NCBI GenBank assembly: GCA_964373255.1
Contig: CAYJTG010000009.1
Coordinates: 1 to 51,784 of the forward strand
DNA from: JACPVU01 sp964373255
GTDB lineage: Archaea > Aenigmatarchaeota > Aenigmatarchaeia > GW2011-AR5
DNA length: 51,784 nt
Direction of reading: 5' to 3'
A program made the position numbers and the translations under genes. Of the stretch, positions 49,287 through 51,784 are shown in pieces. The notes under the pieces are model-generated. The model was not told where the DNA came from. It saw only the letters and a program-made list of their open reading frames with translations, and made no database searches. Position 1 is the first letter of the stretch; each line of letters opens with the position of its first letter.

Positions 49287-50264
49287 TTACTTACTACAAT
49301 TATACTGCCTGAACCTCACAGCAACGCTGCCTATATCAGAGTCACTTACAATGCCGGCTGTTTTCATCTCATTGTTCAGGTCATCAATTATCTGCGGCGC
49401 AGTCTTGCCTAAATAGTCTGCAAGCTTGACCGTATAAACTATCTTGTTCTTGCTGTTTCTTATGCCTATGCGGCTTCCATCAAGGTCATAAGGCACATAG
49501 TCGGCCGTACCGTCTGAGAAATACCGCGCAGCCCGCAGTAATGTTGCCAGATATTCAACCGTAAAACCACCAAGCTGGTTGTCGCAGATCTTGATAAGGT
49601 ATCTTGATTCAAATTCAAATATAGAAGTAACATCATCTTTTTTTCCTGCAACAGTGTCTAATTTTTTGTAGTCCCTGTTCTGCCTCTCTACCATTTTGGT
49701 GAAATCTTCAATCTTGTTTTTTCTTTCTTCAGGCCTGTTTTGAATTTCCTCGTGGTTGTCTTTCTGTTCTGTGCCTCTTCGTCCTTGTCCTATTTCGTCG
49801 ATTTTCTGCTCCAGCCTGTCAAACCTTTGCTGTAATTTGCCAATCTCTCCTGGTGTTGCTTCTGACCTTTCATCAACGTATCTGCCATTTTGTGTATTGA
49901 TGTGCATGCGCTGTGGCTGGTTTGTCTGTCTGTAGATTTGCACAGGCCCTGCGCCATACCATGCACCGTAGGCAGGTTGCATGTAAGGTTGCATGTAATA
50001 TGAGAAATAATTCAGACCCCATCCATTCATCGACCACGCCGACCCTGCTGTGCCCCATGGGCTGCAGCCGCGAACGTAGTCTGTTGGAACATGCACATTA
50101 TAATATCCTCTGTATCTTATCTGTGCATCTGCATTTTCCGGTATTGCTGCATCTATAACCAGACTCGTAACTACTGCAGCGCCCGTTGTTTGTACGGTGG
50201 TTTTAAGTACTTTTACGGCATTTTCTACAAATCTTTTCACACTTTTTCCGCCTTTTGTTTTCAT
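49287..50264 (-). CDS. Exported aromatic-rich protein with coiled coil
   Basis: 325 residues. The N-terminus is basic then hydrophobic (TTGAAVVTSLVIDAAIPENADA), a probable signal. Residues about 60-110 are rich in Tyr, Trp and Gly (SPWGTAGSAWSMNGWGLNYFSYYMQPYMQP). A coiled coil (EIGKLQQRFDRLEQKIDEI) precedes a folded C-terminal domain (SIFEFESRYLIKICDNQLGG...). Unknown function; surface location likely. TATTATGAAAAC includes the start at 50264 and GGAGGCGT lies about 10 nt upstream as the ribosome-binding site. Confidence 0.6.
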   Translation of the reverse strand: MKTKGGKSVKRFVENAVKVLKTTVQTTGAAVVTSLVIDAAIPENADAQIRYRGYYNVHVPTDYVRGCSPWGTAGSAWSMNGWGLNYFSYYMQPYMQPAYGAWYGAGPVQIYRQTNQPQRMHINTQNGRYVDERSEATPGEIGKLQQRFDRLEQKIDEIGQGRRGTEQKDNHEEIQNRPEERKNKIEDFTKMVERQNRDYKKLDTVAGKKDDVTSIFEFESRYLIKICDNQLGGFTVEYLATLLRAARYFSDGTADYVPYDLDGSRIGIRNSKNKIVYTVKLADYLGKTAPQIIDDLNNEMKTAGIVSDSDIGSVAVRFRQYNCSK

Positions 50265-50420
50265 AATATCATACGCCTCCGAGGCTGTAAGGTATTTATA
50301 CTGAATATCATCAATAATTATCTGGTTGATATCTAAATGACAAGACTATTTTTATGTAGAAGTATTTCAATCTTTAAGCTTAAATATCTTTGCTATGTAA
50401 CTATTTCTGAGTGATAAAAT

Positions 50421-51098
50421 ATGAATATAAACGATTTACACGGCAATACGAATTCTGGCGGCCAAAGCAGGGCATATCAAATACACCCTGATGTGCGCGC
50501 AAAAGCAGCAGCGTGCATAGTGTATTCGGTTTTAAAAGAATACGCAAAAAACCCCTTTGCCCACACAATAGACGGTCTGCATAAAGTGGCTGTTGCGCTC
50601 GTAGAGAAGCAGACGTCCAACCCCGACTGGAAGTATAGCGCACGAAATCTTGCAAAATCCACAAGCCAGGCAAAAGTGCAGTCGGTTTTTCCTGAAGGTC
50701 AAAACTATTTCGGGGCAAAGCTCGTTGCGCACAAGCTGATAGAAGTCGATGAAAAAGAAAAATACTTGACTGTTAAATCACAAAAAGGCGTGTGCAGCGG
50801 AGCAAAAATACCCATAGCCAACGGCAAAATTCGCGAAACAATTATGAGCCGAACAGTAGGTGACTATAATAAGTGTATAGACGCAGCAAATACAGATATG
50901 TGCGAATATTTGACCAGCGTCCTGACGCCTGAGATAATTGACGAAGCCGTCAAATGCTTTAACCATATTGATGAACCAATAAATGACTCAAGATTGTTTG
51001 ACGAGCTGGGCTTGAGCCGAGAATCTTTCCAGAGATTTGCTGAGAGCCATCCAATAGATCTGGTTGGGAAATATGCAAATTATAACGTCACAACTTAA
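50421..51098 (+). CDS. Hypothetical protein (225 aa)
   Basis: Not recognised. Soluble, mixed alpha/beta. The first half (HPDVRAKAAACIVYSVLKEYAKNPFAHTIDGLHKVAVALVEKQ) looks helical, the middle has EVDEKEKYLTVKSQKG strands, and the end is helical again. Four or five scattered cysteines. TTTAAGCTTAAATAT about 35-50 nt before the ATG may be the TATA region. The 3' end overlaps the convergent zinc-finger miniprotein by 11 bp. Confidence 0.55.
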   Translation: MNINDLHGNTNSGGQSRAYQIHPDVRAKAAACIVYSVLKEYAKNPFAHTIDGLHKVAVALVEKQTSNPDWKYSARNLAKSTSQAKVQSVFPEGQNYFGAKLVAHKLIEVDEKEKYLTVKSQKGVCSGAKIPIANGKIRETIMSRTVGDYNKCIDAANTDMCEYLTSVLTPEIIDEAVKCFNHIDEPINDSRLFDELGLSRESFQRFAESHPIDLVGKYANYNVTT

Positions 51099-51198
51099 CC
51101 TTCTGCTTGCACGAGAAGCAGATGTTTTTACCTTTTGACTTGTCGATCAGCCTTATTCTTTTGCAGAAAAAACAGCGCGCAATAGACAATTTCATCAT
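51088..51198 (-). CDS. Zinc-finger miniprotein (36 aa)
   Basis: MMKLSIARCFFCKRIRLIDKSKGKNICFSCKQKVKL: two CxxC knuckles 13 residues apart and many Lys/Arg residues, a small zinc ribbon likely to bind nucleic acid. The third such miniprotein in the window (with 34798 and 39280). Start at 51198 or the next ATG (51195). Confidence 0.6.
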   Translation of the reverse strand: MMKLSIARCFFCKRIRLIDKSKGKNICFSCKQKVKL

Positions 51199-51276
51199 TC
51201 AAGCCACACCCGAATGATAATTATATGCATTCGGTTAAATAAAAGGTTAATATACAGGCGAACCCAAATATTCAGC

Positions 51277-51784
51277 ATGCAGAGCAATGAGAAACCCAGC
51301 ACTGTTTCATTCGCGTTACCATTCGTGATTATTCTGGGCGTTGTCGTAGTTTTATTTGCTGTGGCTAGTGTGGTCGAGCAGGGAATAGTAGGGGAGGGCG
51401 CCCAGACAAAACAGCTGGCCGCACCCAAGCTTCTTGCTCCGGCGAACAACACCAACACGAACACCACGCCGCTATTTTCGTGGTCAAAGGTAAGGTTCGC
51501 GTCGTCTTATAATATTCAAGTAACGCTGAAAACCGACACAAGTTTTGACTCGCCTGTTATTAATGCAAATGTTCCTGATACGTCGTATACGCAACCGCTT
51601 CTCGACAATTCGTATATATGGAGGGTTCGCAGCCAGAACAGCGCAGGCGCCAGTGCGTGGTCATCGGTCTTTGCTTTCAGTACAGTCAGCGCGCCGTCTA
51701 AAGTGACATACACGCTTGATGTTGCAAAATCAGGCACAGGCTCAGGTACAGTAACAAGTTCACCAATAGGAATTAATTGCGGCA
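51277..51784 (+). CDS. Membrane-anchored surface protein with FnIII-like domain (partial)
   Basis: 169 codons reach the window end without a stop. A single N-terminal membrane helix (LPFVIILGVVVVLFAVASVV, about residues 14-33) is followed by a linker and a fibronectin-III-like domain: LLAPANNTNTNTTPLFSWSKV...YNIQV..., SYIWRVRSQNSAG, then a second region (VTYTLDVAKSGTGSGTVTSSP) typical of repeat-containing secreted proteins. It is probably the start of a large surface protein. Confidence 0.75.
   Translation, partial: MQSNEKPSTVSFALPFVIILGVVVVLFAVASVVEQGIVGEGAQTKQLAAPKLLAPANNTNTNTTPLFSWSKVRFASSYNIQVTLKTDTSFDSPVINANVPDTSYTQPLLDNSYIWRVRSQNSAGASAWSSVFAFSTVSAPSKVTYTLDVAKSGTGSGTVTSSPIGINCG

Overview
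This window is archaeal. It encodes PCNA, an archaeal-type FtsZ, an Mre11-Rad50 pair, an RPA-like OB-fold protein, a B-family DNA polymerase relative, PGF-pre-PGF and cell-wall-binding-repeat-2 (CWB2) surface proteins, and many very small zinc-ribbon proteins. Genes have TATA-box promoters, and two tRNA genes carry several introns each, some at non-canonical positions. Small genes, split tRNAs and simple metabolism would fit a DPANN-type archaeon (for example Micrarchaeota or Aenigmarchaeota), but the sequence alone does not fix the lineage.

Layout. 1-6.5 kb: ftsZ, a receiver-like protein, an apparently polymerase-inactivated PolB with an intact exonuclease, and a deoxynucleoside kinase. 6.6-9 kb: two RelE-type toxin-antitoxin pairs around a cation/H+ antiporter. 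9.2-14.5 kb: a lysine 2,3-aminomutase-like radical SAM enzyme, intron-bearing tRNA-Thr, a PD-(D/E)XK-like nuclease, a broken Tat-exported protein and small membrane proteins. 14.7-20 kb: a SWIM-like protein, a homing-endonuclease-repeat protein, a cysteine hydrolase, a third toxin-antitoxin pair, intron-bearing tRNA-Trp and an interrupted LAGLIDADG endonuclease gene. 20-28 kb: a two-gene surface-protein operon led by a ~2000-residue secreted protein. 28-32 kb: HIT protein, EF-hand exported protein, peroxiredoxin, receiver domain, PIN protein and PRPP synthetase-like enzyme. 32-41.9 kb: pcna, RPA-like gene, an extremely acidic miniprotein, HAD-like protein, DUF475/TerC membrane protein, CTP synthase, metallo-beta-lactamase hydrolase, VapBC and endonuclease III. 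42-51.8 kb: CWB2 surface protein, mre11-rad50, rhodanese/persulfide-dioxygenase-like fusion and further exported proteins.

The most striking content is a dense set of short, gene-less, highly palindromic elements. At least ten fold as an outer stem carrying two side hairpins (a three-way junction). They fall into families: A (91 bp, four copies), B (131 bp, three copies), C (133 and 162 bp, two copies) and D (89 bp, one copy), plus related hairpin composites. Most are flanked by direct repeats (5 bp for A, 8-9 bp for B, C and D), so they are mobile. Families B and C have different terminal inverted repeats and different arm sequences but keep the same junction linkers, and base changes in the arms are compensated on the opposite strand. 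Three insertions interrupt or truncate genes (LAGLIDADG endonuclease, RPA-like protein, Tat protein), and in each case removing the element plus one direct repeat restores the reading frame. Others sit immediately upstream of mre11 and pcna. No transposase gene is present in the window.
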